Virus record (IMG/VR): IMGVR_UViG_3300042868_004861
Span: 1 to 33,044 of that record
Source: a virus
DNA length: 33,044 nucleotides
Direction: 5' to 3' (one strand)
This document shows positions 23,783 through 32,578 of this stretch, one piece after another; the first letter of the stretch is position 1; every line of letters begins with the position of its first letter. The notes beneath the pieces are model-generated. The model was not told where the DNA came from. It did not search any database and worked only from the letters and a program-made list of their open reading frames with translations. The translations under genes were made by a program, and so were the position numbers.

Positions 23783-24721
23783 TTAGCTCAATGCCTCGTT
23801 ATCAGCGATCGAGTCGGTGATGATGATCGGGATGCCGAAAGATTCGGTTGGGACACCCGGAAGGATGCCAGTAAAGGCTTCTTGTTTGGTGCTTGCGGTC
23901 ATCGTGCGGCTCGTCTGAAGTTGGAATGCGGAACGGCGGCTCATCAAGAGATGAGTCGGGCGCTCGCCAACTGGGAACTTGCTAAGAAGTTCAGCGATCT
24001 TAGCATCGGTCACGCCCTTGCCGGAGTCGGCGGTGCAATCCTTCAAGCGGCCAATCGCGTACTTGTTGACGCACTGAAGACCAACCCAAGCGGTAAGGTC
24101 AGCGATGTAAGCGGCAAAGCGATTACCGGATGCGTCTGTTGCGTCACCTTCGCGGAATGGCGAGAGGTCAAAGCTAGTGCCGTTGCCGTAGACGTACTGA
24201 ACGCCTTGAGCGCCAGCCTTGATGGCGTAAACCGAGGAACCAGTTGCGGAGGTTGTACCACCAGCATCAACCACAAGTTCGTCACCGAAAGTAGTGATGA
24301 ATTCTTGGAGGCCGATGAATCCCTTTGCGCCTGCGCTGCGACCATAGATGGTTTGCGAGCCGACAGTCGAGAGAGCGGCACGCATGACGCCTGCGCCTTC
24401 GATTGCTTGGAGAGCTTCTGGGCCATCCTCATAACCGCGAGCAACAGCCTTATCGACCTCAATGCGAGCGGAGAGGATGAATGCTTCGACGAGACGCTCG
24501 GTGAAGTTGGATTTGGTTGCGGCAGTTCCTTCGTTAGCGGAACGGAATGCAACGGATGGGCGCGAGTTGCGAACCACGGTTTTGTAACTGGTTCCGCGAA
24601 TCGTGCGAGCGGGGATGGTCACGACTTCAGGAGAAGCGGTAGCCACTTCCTCGATCAGACCGACAACAGGATCAGCACCATTCAATTTGGCGAGATCGAG
24701 TAGCGTAGTGTTATTAGGCAT
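23783..24721 (-). CDS. Major capsid protein, HK97-fold-like (312 aa)
   Basis: It follows the protease/scaffold gene and ends with LLMSRRSAFQLQ followed by GIPIIITDSI, the C-terminal beta pattern seen in many HK97-fold capsids. The N-terminal helix and the central PFREGDATDASGNRF loop are consistent with this. Length suits a T=7 or smaller head. The start ATG at 24721 has an AT-rich leader and no Shine-Dalgarno. Confidence 0.8.
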   Translation of the reverse strand: MPNNTTLLDLAKLNGADPVVGLIEEVATASPEVVTIPARTIRGTSYKTVVRNSRPSVAFRSANEGTAATKSNFTERLVEAFILSARIEVDKAVARGYEDGPEALQAIEGAGVMRAALSTVGSQTIYGRSAGAKGFIGLQEFITTFGDELVVDAGGTTSATGSSVYAIKAGAQGVQYVYGNGTSFDLSPFREGDATDASGNRFAAYIADLTAWVGLQCVNKYAIGRLKDCTADSGKGVTDAKIAELLSKFPVGERPTHLLMSRRSAFQLQTSRTMTASTKQEAFTGILPGVPTESFGIPIIITDSIADNEALS

Positions 24722-24730
24722 ATATTTGTG

Positions 24731-25744
24731 TTATTTGGATTGTTGTGCTTTAAATGCTGCTTCGACGCGAGCAAGCCCGGTCAGTTCAACAGCAGGGGTT
24801 TCTTCGATGCGACCAGCAAGGATCGTAGCTCCGTTAATGGCCTCATTGCCCGGAAGCGATGCGAGAACCTTGGCAGCTTTCTCATCAGCGAGAATTGCGG
24901 TTTTCCAGAACGATTTGGCATCCTCATCTTGAGGGGCAATGCGTCCGGCTTTGATTGCTTCATCGATTACGAGATCAGCGGAAGCCATGGCCTTGTCGCC
25001 AAGTTGCTTCTTCATGTCTTCGTATTCCGATTTCAGCTTGGCGTATGCTGCTTCCATGTCAGCGAGTTGTTCCTCGGCGGTTTTCTTGCTGGCGTTAGCA
25101 GCTTCGACTTGCTCGGCAAGTGAAGCAGACTCACGGAGAGCGGCAAGATTTGCCTTGGCGGTTTCAAGGGCGGTATCGGGCGATTCGCTCGCCTCAACCA
25201 GACCCAATTCGATCAGTTGTTCAGTCATATCAATTTGTTCGTTGTGAGATGCGGCAATGCGCGGGATTTCCTCAAATGCTGGATCATTTACCAGAGAACC
25301 AATTTCACCACGCTTTGCGAGGCCGATCGGAACGCCATCTTTGGAGAGAAGGAAAGTAGGGGAGAAGTAGGAGTAATCGCGGCCTTCAACAGCCTTGCGT
25401 CCGGCTTCAGTCCATTCGACATCCAGAACCAAGCCAACGCCATCTTCGTAGCGGAATTCCTTGGGGATGAATGACGCAGCGCCTTGCTTGTGGTCGAACC
25501 CGGCGAATGGGCGGACATTAGATTCAAAGCGTTTGTTGAGGTCTTCAGAGAATGAAGCAGCAACCCGGGAATCAACTAGGACATCAACCGATTTAGCCTT
25601 ACCTCCGACAGTCGCATTGATGCGGTGTTGACCTTCAGGTAGGTAGACAATCGATCCGGCCAAGTCTGATAGCTCAGACTGGATTGCAGCGGTTACGATC
25701 TCGGAACTGCGAAACATCGAGGGGAGATAATCATATAAAGCCAT
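24731..25744 (-). CDS. Mu I-like head protease/scaffold (337 aa)
   Basis: The N-terminal half resembles Mu I-type prohead proteases: RPFAGFDHKQG (about 78-88), EAGRKAVEGRDYSYFSPTF (about 113-131) and IGSLVNDPAFEEIPRI. The C-terminal half is a coiled coil (ASKKTAEEQLADMEAAY) that should act as scaffold. I chose ATG 25744 (MALYDYLP); a TTG at 25753 gives a slightly longer form overlapping the previous stop. It should be processed away during head maturation. Confidence 0.8.
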   Translation of the reverse strand: MALYDYLPSMFRSSEIVTAAIQSELSDLAGSIVYLPEGQHRINATVGGKAKSVDVLVDSRVAASFSEDLNKRFESNVRPFAGFDHKQGAASFIPKEFRYEDGVGLVLDVEWTEAGRKAVEGRDYSYFSPTFLLSKDGVPIGLAKRGEIGSLVNDPAFEEIPRIAASHNEQIDMTEQLIELGLVEASESPDTALETAKANLAALRESASLAEQVEAANASKKTAEEQLADMEAAYAKLKSEYEDMKKQLGDKAMASADLVIDEAIKAGRIAPQDEDAKSFWKTAILADEKAAKVLASLPGNEAINGATILAGRIEETPAVELTGLARVEAAFKAQQSK

Positions 25745-25749
25745 AAATG

Positions 25750-26367
25750 TCAACTATCGAATTGAGATATAAGGTAATCAAGCGCACCATTCAAAAATGC
25801 ATCGGTATATGATTGCTCAGGTGGCAGAGCATTCTTCCATGGCGAATGGGTTACTGATTTCTTGAGAGCATAGATTGCGCGGATTCCGTTAGGTGCATTC
25901 GGATCCGCTTCGGCCAACACACCTTTGACCCGGAACAAAGGATTAACCCGGTTTGAGTATTCCTTCGCGGTTTTTCCGTGAGCTTCAGGAACGATTGGTA
26001 TCGTCAGCGATCGCTTTCGCTTTGCCCGAATCACGCCACCCGTAACTTTATGGGCGAAACCAATTGTCGAATTACTAAATGTGACCTTGTTATTATTCGG
26101 CTGCGATAAACTCCAACCTCGAGCAGTTCCCTCCCACCACCTTGTCATCTCACGCCCCGGGCCATGAGTCGGCAGGGACGGATTAACCCACTTTGTCCGC
26201 CCAGCCATGGCGTAATACTTGCGAATCTCTTCGATAGCATCCTCACCACCCTGCAATACAGCGGCCCGGCGGACAGCGGGGGTAGCCAACTTCAATGCCG
26301 CTAACTTAGCCTCATCCAGACCAGTCGCCTCAATCGTGATGAATGATTTACCTGTCTTCAATGCCAT
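25750..26367 (-). CDS. Virion morphogenesis/tail completion-like protein (205 aa)
   Basis: The N-terminal VRRAAVLQGGEDAIEEIRKYY and the following Lys/Arg-rich region (RAKRKRSLTIPIVPEAHGKTAKEY) resemble Mu gpG/HK97 gp10-type head-tail completion proteins. It ends 6 nt before the protease ATG and overlaps the upstream small gene by 20 bp. Confidence 0.65.
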   Translation of the reverse strand: MALKTGKSFITIEATGLDEAKLAALKLATPAVRRAAVLQGGEDAIEEIRKYYAMAGRTKWVNPSLPTHGPGREMTRWWEGTARGWSLSQPNNNKVTFSNSTIGFAHKVTGGVIRAKRKRSLTIPIVPEAHGKTAKEYSNRVNPLFRVKGVLAEADPNAPNGIRAIYALKKSVTHSPWKNALPPEQSYTDAFLNGALDYLISQFDS

Positions 26368-26596
26368 CCTCTATTCCTTTCAGCATCGCCTTGCCAATTT
26401 CATCCTCAAGCGCCGATGTCAGCGCTTGAGCATTAAGCATCCCATACATCTGCGGAATGCGCTCGATCACCTGCTCAACCTCTCGGACAAATGCGCCGAT
26501 AGTCATGCGCTGCGACTTGTCCATCAGATCGGCTAAAACCTGATCAACCGGGGCGAGCCATTCACCCGCCACATCTCTCAATTGCTCATCGGTCAT
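26348..26596 (-). CDS. Small helical head-associated protein (82 aa)
   Basis: The product is almost wholly helical and acidic, with a Met-rich middle (IPQMYGML). It overlaps the portal stop by 11 bp and the next gene by 20 bp. Function unknown; it may be a portal- or scaffold-associated factor. Confidence 0.6.
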   Translation of the reverse strand: MTDEQLRDVAGEWLAPVDQVLADLMDKSQRMTIGAFVREVEQVIERIPQMYGMLNAQALTSALEDEIGKAMLKGIEDGIEDR

Positions 26597-28274
26597 TGCC
26601 GGAATCTAGCTTATCAACAATCCGCTTTGCCCATGCGTATCCAGCATCGCCACCCCATCCATTCCATGCTTGCCATCCTTTACCCTGCTCATCCCAAGTC
26701 GATCCTTTCTTATCAACCTCATGACGCTGGAAGTAGGAAACCATCCGGCGGACAGTATCCTCAGACAATTCTGCCCGGTTGGAGATATCACGCGCTCGGG
26801 CGAGGCCGACAGATGTCATGCCACGCTCAGATTGCGGCTTTGCTCGACGAATTTCTAGGGCATTTATTGCGTTACGTGCCATCTCTTCAGTCGGACGCAA
26901 ATCAACCGATGCGGCTGACTCAACCTCATCGATATCAGACAGATCGGGAGCATCTTCCGGTTCCGGCTGAGGTACATCCTCAGCGTCCGGCTCCAGCTCC
27001 GGTAGCTCAGGCGGATCATCATCACCGAAAACCTCTTCACCCTCGATCGGCATCGGGATACCTAGTTCCTCATAAACCCAAGCACGAGGCATCTTGACCC
27101 CGATCTCGTTGTAAATCTTAACCCGCTCGGCAATTGCCTTCTCATCCTTTGGAACTGGAATCTCCAGCTCGCAATACGGCATATCCTCGGAAGCCACCTT
27201 GCCGAAATTCATCCGCACGATTGCCGGGATCAATTGAGTTGTGATAATCGATGCCACCCATGAGGACACAGATTGCAGAACCTCAGACCGGATGCTGGAA
27301 TGGACATCACCCAATGCTCTGGATCCTGTCCCGGTGTTATCGGTTGTGAGCGTTTGACCTAGCAACAAAATATCACAAGCTCTGTCCGCCACATCCATCA
27401 TGTGCGATTGCGGCAGGTTGTCACCACCAGTCACAGCGGAATGGATCTCGAAATCAACACCCGGCCCGGTAGCGGCCCAACCGGATGATCCGATCGATTC
27501 CAGCATATCCTCAGCCTTGTTCAACGCATCCTCGGTTCCATCGGTCTTTGCAGTCCGCATCGGAATACCGAACAACTGCGAGAATTGCATCAGCCAACCA
27601 AGACCATAGACAGACGCCAACCAATACTTCGTCAGCGTCCGCAAGTTCGCCGCATGGATCGGATGTGTTCCACCTTGCGACCAAATACCGATCAAGAACC
27701 GATCAGGCGGGAAATCAACCAGCGATGCGTAATTGACGCCACTAGGGGCGATCATGAGCCGATCAACATCATTTGATGCGGAAGGATAGGCGAGATACTT
27801 AGCAGGAACCGGAGCATAACACCTTGGGCTAATGACGCCATTCTCGGATTGCCATACGATCTCCAGTACAGAAATCCCCTTGGCGTATGCATCGATGATA
27901 GCCTTAACCATGCCGGAAAGGTCTAACTCCCAATATCCCGGGCGGGGAGAATATGACTCAAGCGCACGTTCAACTGTCTCGTAAATCTTAACTGCTGCCG
28001 GGGTTGGTTCCTCGGCATCCTCCCGAATCGCTGGCTTGATCTCAAGCTCCAGCCTAGCCACAGACCCGGCAACCTCATTCAATGCCTTACGCAGCCTTGG
28101 CCACGTATCGAGCATCAAACGGAACAAACGATCCTGATCCTCTAGCTTGCCAGTGCGAACGCCGCGCAAGATAGTGCGAACCTGATCCGGGGTTACATTT
28201 GCCAGATCGTAATCATTGGTTCGGTATTGTGCAGGGATGGGCCAAACAACACCTTTGCGCTCGTCGATAGTCAT
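26586..28274 (-). CDS. Portal protein, Mu gp29/DUF935 type, with extra C-terminal domain (562 aa)
   Basis: Residues about 1-415 are a DUF935-type portal (for example LELDLSGMVKAIIDAYAKGIS-like core and WLMQFSQLFGIP at 227-238). An acidic, proline-rich linker (417-450) leads to a domain of about 465-560 with RGMTSVGLARARDISNR, RRMVSYFQRHEVDKKG and WNGWGGDAGYAWAKRI. I recognise that last domain as a separate module found on phage structural and protease-like proteins; its function is unknown to me. Portals normally end near the first part, so this is a fusion. The 12-mer conducts DNA at the packaging vertex. Confidence 0.85.
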   Translation of the reverse strand: MTIDERKGVVWPIPAQYRTNDYDLANVTPDQVRTILRGVRTGKLEDQDRLFRLMLDTWPRLRKALNEVAGSVARLELEIKPAIREDAEEPTPAAVKIYETVERALESYSPRPGYWELDLSGMVKAIIDAYAKGISVLEIVWQSENGVISPRCYAPVPAKYLAYPSASNDVDRLMIAPSGVNYASLVDFPPDRFLIGIWSQGGTHPIHAANLRTLTKYWLASVYGLGWLMQFSQLFGIPMRTAKTDGTEDALNKAEDMLESIGSSGWAATGPGVDFEIHSAVTGGDNLPQSHMMDVADRACDILLLGQTLTTDNTGTGSRALGDVHSSIRSEVLQSVSSWVASIITTQLIPAIVRMNFGKVASEDMPYCELEIPVPKDEKAIAERVKIYNEIGVKMPRAWVYEELGIPMPIEGEEVFGDDDPPELPELEPDAEDVPQPEPEDAPDLSDIDEVESAASVDLRPTEEMARNAINALEIRRAKPQSERGMTSVGLARARDISNRAELSEDTVRRMVSYFQRHEVDKKGSTWDEQGKGWQAWNGWGGDAGYAWAKRIVDKLDSGNDR

Positions 28275-28321
28275 GTGAGGTTTCCGATTAACATATTAAA
28301 ACTCAAATTGCAAGCCATAGT

Positions 28322-29686
28322 TCACATAGCATTGAACCCTGATCGGCGCGGGGAAGAGAAGTCAGATCGGCGCGACCTAACCGGATCATCACCAGTCATC
28401 ATACCCTGCATCGATGGCCCACAGACAATGCAGCCAAGCAATGCGTCCGCCCGGTCGGGAGATTTCAACCCGGATGCTCTCATGGTTTCCTTGGATTCAA
28501 CCCTTAGCTTACCATTCTCACTCCATTCGGTCTTGCGACTGGTCAACTGCTTAAATGCCACCTGATCCAATCCATCCAACCTGATCCGGCCCCGGGCGAT
28601 CTCCCGACATCCTACATGCCAGACTTCGCCAATCAGGTTCATATATTCATTCGGCTCACGCGATCTTGCTCCGCCATGGAATCGGTTGATCCGCCAGCCA
28701 TGCTCGGCAAGCGCATCGATCATGACAGTACCCAACCCATCAGCATCGCCCCAAATCTGTGATGCCTTCAATTGTTCACCCTCAAATGCCCGGATGAACT
28801 GCCGGACGCCCTGCATGGTATCCTTCTCAGCCCATGCCTTAACGATCCGGGCGGAGTTACCCCGGCGCACGGCAAGGACATTCTCATCCCGCCCGGCGGC
28901 AAAGTCACAGAATGCAACCACAGTATCACCATGTGGCTCAGGTGGGTTATCAACAGCGCCGATCAGCGCATCGCTGGTCAGGATCAAGCGATCAACATCC
29001 TCGGCAAACTCGGCAAGGTGCATTGACCTAAAGATCGGATGCTTTTCCCCATAAATCTCAAGATCCCGGATTCTCTTCTCCGGGTCGATGTGGGGGCATT
29101 CATCCGACCTAGCCTTGACCCTGCACCAATGCGAGGATTCCTCATGCTGCGAGCGGAAGAACCACCCCATCGGAGCGCCCGGCGATGAAGCGGCAAGGAT
29201 CCGGTTTGTCGTGCATCGGTCAACCGCAGCCTTGATGCCGTCTGGAATGGTCTTAGCCTCATCCAACACATACAGGACAGGGCTATCATCTGTCCGGTGA
29301 TATCCCTCAGCCCGGCCCGGGTTGTCAGTAGAGAATCCCGATGCCCATCCGCCCTCCGGGGTTCTGATCTCAGCCTGATTCCATGTCCACCCTTGGAATA
29401 ATGGATGCCCCCGATATTTCTCCATGGCGGGCCATAGCTGAAGCAGCACCTGCCGCCATGAGCCAGATGTGACAGGAATCCGGCCTTTGGGGAACATTGC
29501 TAGCCACCATAGAATTGCCGGGGCGATCACGGCAGCGGTCTTGCCGGATCCATTCGCGGCGACTAGGGATGTGCGAGGATGATCATTGATCCCCTTGAAT
29601 GCCTTGATCTGCCAGTCATACGGACGCAGCCCAAGGACACCGAACGCGAACGGGCCAAGATCAAGATCGGGTTTGATATCAGACAT
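28322..29686 (-). CDS. terL: Terminase large subunit (454 aa)
   Basis: Walker A AANGSGKT (43-50) and Walker B VLYVLDEAKT (D142, E143) form the ATPase motor. The C-terminal nuclease has CDFAAGRDEN (D261), GDADGLG (D314/D316) and SPDRADALLG (D411/D414). It packages DNA into the head together with TerS and the portal. It overlaps the TerS gene by 8 bp. Confidence 0.92.
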   Translation of the reverse strand: MSDIKPDLDLGPFAFGVLGLRPYDWQIKAFKGINDHPRTSLVAANGSGKTAAVIAPAILWWLAMFPKGRIPVTSGSWRQVLLQLWPAMEKYRGHPLFQGWTWNQAEIRTPEGGWASGFSTDNPGRAEGYHRTDDSPVLYVLDEAKTIPDGIKAAVDRCTTNRILAASSPGAPMGWFFRSQHEESSHWCRVKARSDECPHIDPEKRIRDLEIYGEKHPIFRSMHLAEFAEDVDRLILTSDALIGAVDNPPEPHGDTVVAFCDFAAGRDENVLAVRRGNSARIVKAWAEKDTMQGVRQFIRAFEGEQLKASQIWGDADGLGTVMIDALAEHGWRINRFHGGARSREPNEYMNLIGEVWHVGCREIARGRIRLDGLDQVAFKQLTSRKTEWSENGKLRVESKETMRASGLKSPDRADALLGCIVCGPSMQGMMTGDDPVRSRRSDFSSPRRSGFNAM

Positions 29687-30050
29687 CGATTGCGTTCCAA
29701 CGTTTCTTGAATTCCTTTATCTCTCCATCATCGGAATGGACGATTGAGTTATTCTGAACATTCACCTGTACCTCTGGGCCATCAAGCGTTGACCAGTTGG
29801 CCCGGCATTTAAGCCAAAAGATACAAGCAGTCAGGGCTTCCTTGGAATCGCTCATTGCAATGTCATACAAGCGCTTGGCGATTTGACTGGTTGCCTTTGC
29901 CCTGCCTTTGCTCATATCATCATCATAATACTTCTTCAGCGTCTTTTCATCGATGCCGATTTGAGCAGCGATCATTTTCTGCGGAACCCCGATGCCACAC
30001 AGGGTAGAGATCAGGCGTCTATTTTCGTCTGTCGGTTCGTGTGGGTTCAT
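29679..30050 (-). CDS. terS: Terminase small subunit (123 aa)
   Basis: The N-terminal helix-turn-helix (LCGIGVPQKMIAAQIGID, about 16-33) and the following LKKYYDDDMSKGRAKATSQIAKRLYDIA are typical of TerS, which binds the packaging site and stimulates the motor. I chose ATG 30050 (ATGA overlap with the ParB-like gene) over 30080. The C-terminal acidic-basic tail should contact TerL. Confidence 0.85.
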   Translation of the reverse strand: MNPHEPTDENRRLISTLCGIGVPQKMIAAQIGIDEKTLKKYYDDDMSKGRAKATSQIAKRLYDIAMSDSKEALTACIFWLKCRANWSTLDGPEVQVNVQNNSIVHSDDGEIKEFKKRWNAIDV

Positions 30051-30541
30051 GGGGCAAAGTGCATGTGACAATGCGGACACTCGATCGGTTCCTTAACATC
30101 TTGGATCTTATCGCCATCATCACTATCAGACTGGATAGGTTCAGCCGGATTAAGCGCAGCCTCAATCTCCCCGGCATCAAACCCGATCAGATCCAGATCG
30201 AAATCAGCCTCGCGCAGATCAGCCAATTCCAGCCCAAGCATTTCCTCATCCCAACCAGAATTCAACGCCAGCTTGTTGTCAGCAATGATGTACGCCCTTT
30301 TCTGCGTCTCGGTCAAATGCCCCAGCCGGATGCAGGGAACCTCAGTCAGCCCTAACTTCCGCGCAGCCATGACCCGGCCATGACCAGCGATGATACCATC
30401 CTCGGAATCGATCAGCACAGGATTGGTGAAACCGAATTCCCGGATTGATGCAGCGATCTGCTGGATTTGAAAATCATCGTGCGTTCTTGAATTTTTTCCA
30501 TACGGGATTAGCTTCTCTAGTTTTATCGATTCTATTTTCAT
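30047..30541 (-). CDS. ParB-like N-terminal domain protein with zinc tail (164 aa)
   Basis: The ParB/sulfiredoxin-like domain is clear: KLIPYGKNSRTHDD, IASIREFGFTNPVLID, IIAGHGRVMAARKLGL (the GHGR box, about 51-66). The C-terminal helix-turn-helix of true ParB is absent; instead an acidic linker leads to CPHCHMHF (the last residues). In phages this domain is often fused to or beside DNA methyltransferases. None is here. It may bind or nick DNA, or help TerS. It is placed directly upstream of TerS and coupled to it by ATGA. Confidence 0.8.
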   Translation of the reverse strand: MKIESIKLEKLIPYGKNSRTHDDFQIQQIAASIREFGFTNPVLIDSEDGIIAGHGRVMAARKLGLTEVPCIRLGHLTETQKRAYIIADNKLALNSGWDEEMLGLELADLREADFDLDLIGFDAGEIEAALNPAEPIQSDSDDGDKIQDVKEPIECPHCHMHFAP

Positions 30542-30560
30542 AGGTGGGAAGTGTTATGGG

Positions 30561-30845
30561 CTAGTAGATTGCGCCATCAGGCAAGTTATCATCAGGCTGA
30601 TCGCTGGCATATTGTATTTTGAACTTAGCGGATGCCGGAATCCCTATCTGATTTAATGCCGATCTAATTTGCTCGTCAGCGGGGATATGCTGGGTAACTG
30701 ATCTGGCTAGTATCTCGTTAAGCTGCTCAGCTATTGGCGTTCTCTCAATGCCGTCCGTAATAATGACTGGCGGCTTGCTACCTTCATAGAGATAAGTAAC
30801 CCCTAGTAGGCTGAATTCAACGATTTGCATGTCCGGTGCTATCAT
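30561..30845 (-). CDS. Small hypothetical protein coupled to MuF-zincin (94 aa)
   Basis: It starts at 30845 inside the MuF-zincin stop (4-bp overlap), so both are expected to be made together. The product is acidic, beta/alpha, with a C-terminal KFKIQYASDQPDDNLPDG segment. No family is recognised. If the zincin domain is toxic before delivery, this is the positional candidate for an inhibitor; it may equally be an ordinary head accessory gene. Confidence 0.65.
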   Translation of the reverse strand: MIAPDMQIVEFSLLGVTYLYEGSKPPVIITDGIERTPIAEQLNEILARSVTQHIPADEQIRSALNQIGIPASAKFKIQYASDQPDDNLPDGAIY

Positions 30846-32578
30846 GGCAATTCCTGTAATGTCTTAACCACAAACTCAAAGTAGTCTGGATCGGATCGAT
30901 AGAATTTCAGGGGGTCAGCATGGAGTCTCTCGATGCCCATGGTTAGGATTTCTGTAGCTGCATCATTGTAGTATTTCCCTGAATAGACATTGCCGCCTCG
31001 TTTTTCCCACTCATCTTCATATGCCATCTCATATCTCTTATACCCGATACCAGTGAGTTTCTTTAGCGATTTTAACTTTTGCCCATTCGCCCTCTTCTTT
31101 AGGAACGCATTAGACTTCTGCAAAACATCCTTATTTGCTATCTCGATTGCATGAGTAATTTCATGCGCTACAGTAGATGGGCTTGTGCCTGCGCTTATAT
31201 AGATGACCCCGCCGCTTTGATATTCACGATCATTGTATCTAGCGACTCTTACATCAACCAAAGCATTCTTAGATGTATATCTCTTAACTATTTCAATTCC
31301 CTCCTCTAACTTAGACCCATTGGCGGCCCAATACTTAGACTCCATGCTATTAGTGCTCCACTTTAAATCACCCCTATCCGAAACTGGTATGCTTACAGCA
31401 TCCCTTAGCTTATCTACTTGAATTTGATATTGCGGTCGAAGTTTATTTAATTGTTCTATAGATTCATACCATTTATCCCTAGTTTCCAGTCTTTCTTTTT
31501 CTCTATTGTTGACCATGTGATCTAACATCTCCTTGTGAAGCCGGGTCTTATTATTGGCTGCCTTCTCATATCTGAAAATAATTTCCTCAACCTCAGGGGT
31601 AATTGATTTGTTCAGTTTTTTAATCACATCATCGAATGACCTAGTCCTAGCAACAACCGGAACAGGAGCCGGAGCGGCAGCCGGAGGCAATGCCCCGCCA
31701 CCCCTCAGTGCCTGAAGTGCCTCTAGCGTCAACTTACCATCCGGCCTGACAGCCTGTGGGCCAAGTCTGGATGTAATCGTGTTGATCGCCTGCTGCTTGA
31801 TCTCCGGCGTGATGTCATCCACATCAGCAGTCACTCCTTTGTTTAATCGAGCGGGTAAGGTTACGCCGAATTGAGTAAGGTCGGGAGGCATGACCTTTTC
31901 GCCGGGCTTGACCAGTCCCAGCTTCTCTGCCCGGGCGCGGCTCACTGGGAATGTGGTCATGAAGCTGTTGAATCCCCATGGCCCCCATGGAACGCCGAAC
32001 CCGCCGATGTCAGCGGAGTTTTGAGCAAGCCAGAAATCAAGGTCATCATAGCGCCGCACAGCGCCCTCGTTGGCAACATGGAGCGTCCGGGGAACCCTTG
32101 CCCCCGGTGTGCGGACGAATTCAGCGGCTGGGAAACGATTGATCCTGACTGGATCGGCAACCCGGGATTGGTAGATGGCAAAATCTTGGGCTTGGGCGGT
32201 ATTGGTGTTGAAGATCAATTTAAGCCGGGATGCGCTGATTACATTCTGGATCGATTCATTCTTAAAGTCGGAGGGTGTTGCCAGCCCCTCGCTGATGAGC
32301 AATTCAGATGCCTTCTCGCGGAACTTGGCAAGGCCTGATTCCTTGAATGCGGTTTCGGTTGCCCCAGATGGCGTTAGGATCGTTTCTACGGCCCCGGACT
32401 GCCAATCCAGCAACATGGAGCGCATCCGGTGGAGAACCCGCGCAGAATTGATTGTGGAGCTAAAGAATGCCCTTTGGCGGATTGCAGGTGCTACAGACGC
32501 CCAATCCTGCGAGTTGAATGGCCCGGGGAACACTTTCCGCCGGGCGAGATACTTTAAGCCATCGAGGTAGGTCTGCAT
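30842..32578 (-). CDS. MuF-type minor head protein fused to zincin domain (578 aa)
   Basis: Residues about 100-235 contain the MuF/SPP1 gp7-like core (RLKLIFNTNTAQAQDFAIYQ at 118-137, then WGPWGFNSFMTTFPVSR). A Pro/Ala-rich linker (about 297-309) leads to a helical region and then a metallopeptidase-like domain with AHEITHAIE (H472, E473, H476) and a downstream TEILTMGIERL (E543) as the probable third ligand. The end (DPLKFYRSDPDYFEF) recurs in phage zincins known to me. MuF proteins enter the virion. The C-terminal half (30842-31620) is AT-rich (27 percent G+C in 31441-31500, versus 52 percent in 31801-31860), so it looks acquired. Confidence 0.85.
   Translation of the reverse strand: MQTYLDGLKYLARRKVFPGPFNSQDWASVAPAIRQRAFFSSTINSARVLHRMRSMLLDWQSGAVETILTPSGATETAFKESGLAKFREKASELLISEGLATPSDFKNESIQNVISASRLKLIFNTNTAQAQDFAIYQSRVADPVRINRFPAAEFVRTPGARVPRTLHVANEGAVRRYDDLDFWLAQNSADIGGFGVPWGPWGFNSFMTTFPVSRARAEKLGLVKPGEKVMPPDLTQFGVTLPARLNKGVTADVDDITPEIKQQAINTITSRLGPQAVRPDGKLTLEALQALRGGGALPPAAAPAPVPVVARTRSFDDVIKKLNKSITPEVEEIIFRYEKAANNKTRLHKEMLDHMVNNREKERLETRDKWYESIEQLNKLRPQYQIQVDKLRDAVSIPVSDRGDLKWSTNSMESKYWAANGSKLEEGIEIVKRYTSKNALVDVRVARYNDREYQSGGVIYISAGTSPSTVAHEITHAIEIANKDVLQKSNAFLKKRANGQKLKSLKKLTGIGYKRYEMAYEDEWEKRGGNVYSGKYYNDAATEILTMGIERLHADPLKFYRSDPDYFEFVVKTLQELP

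Noticed and set aside
23882-24703. 273-residue plus-strand ORF opposite the major capsid gene
   Set aside because: Mirror of the capsid gene caused by its codon use. The Cys-rich translation shows no domain and the strand opposes the whole late unit.
24731-28274. Mu-type transposable phage
   Set aside because: Head genes resemble Mu, but no transposase A/B, Gam or Mom-like gene was found, and gene order differs.
30047-30541. ParB-like gene as evidence for a plasmid-type partition system (phage-plasmid)
   Set aside because: No ParA, no parS cluster seen, and the C-terminal DNA-binding domain of true ParB is missing. The terminase context fits a phage accessory gene better.
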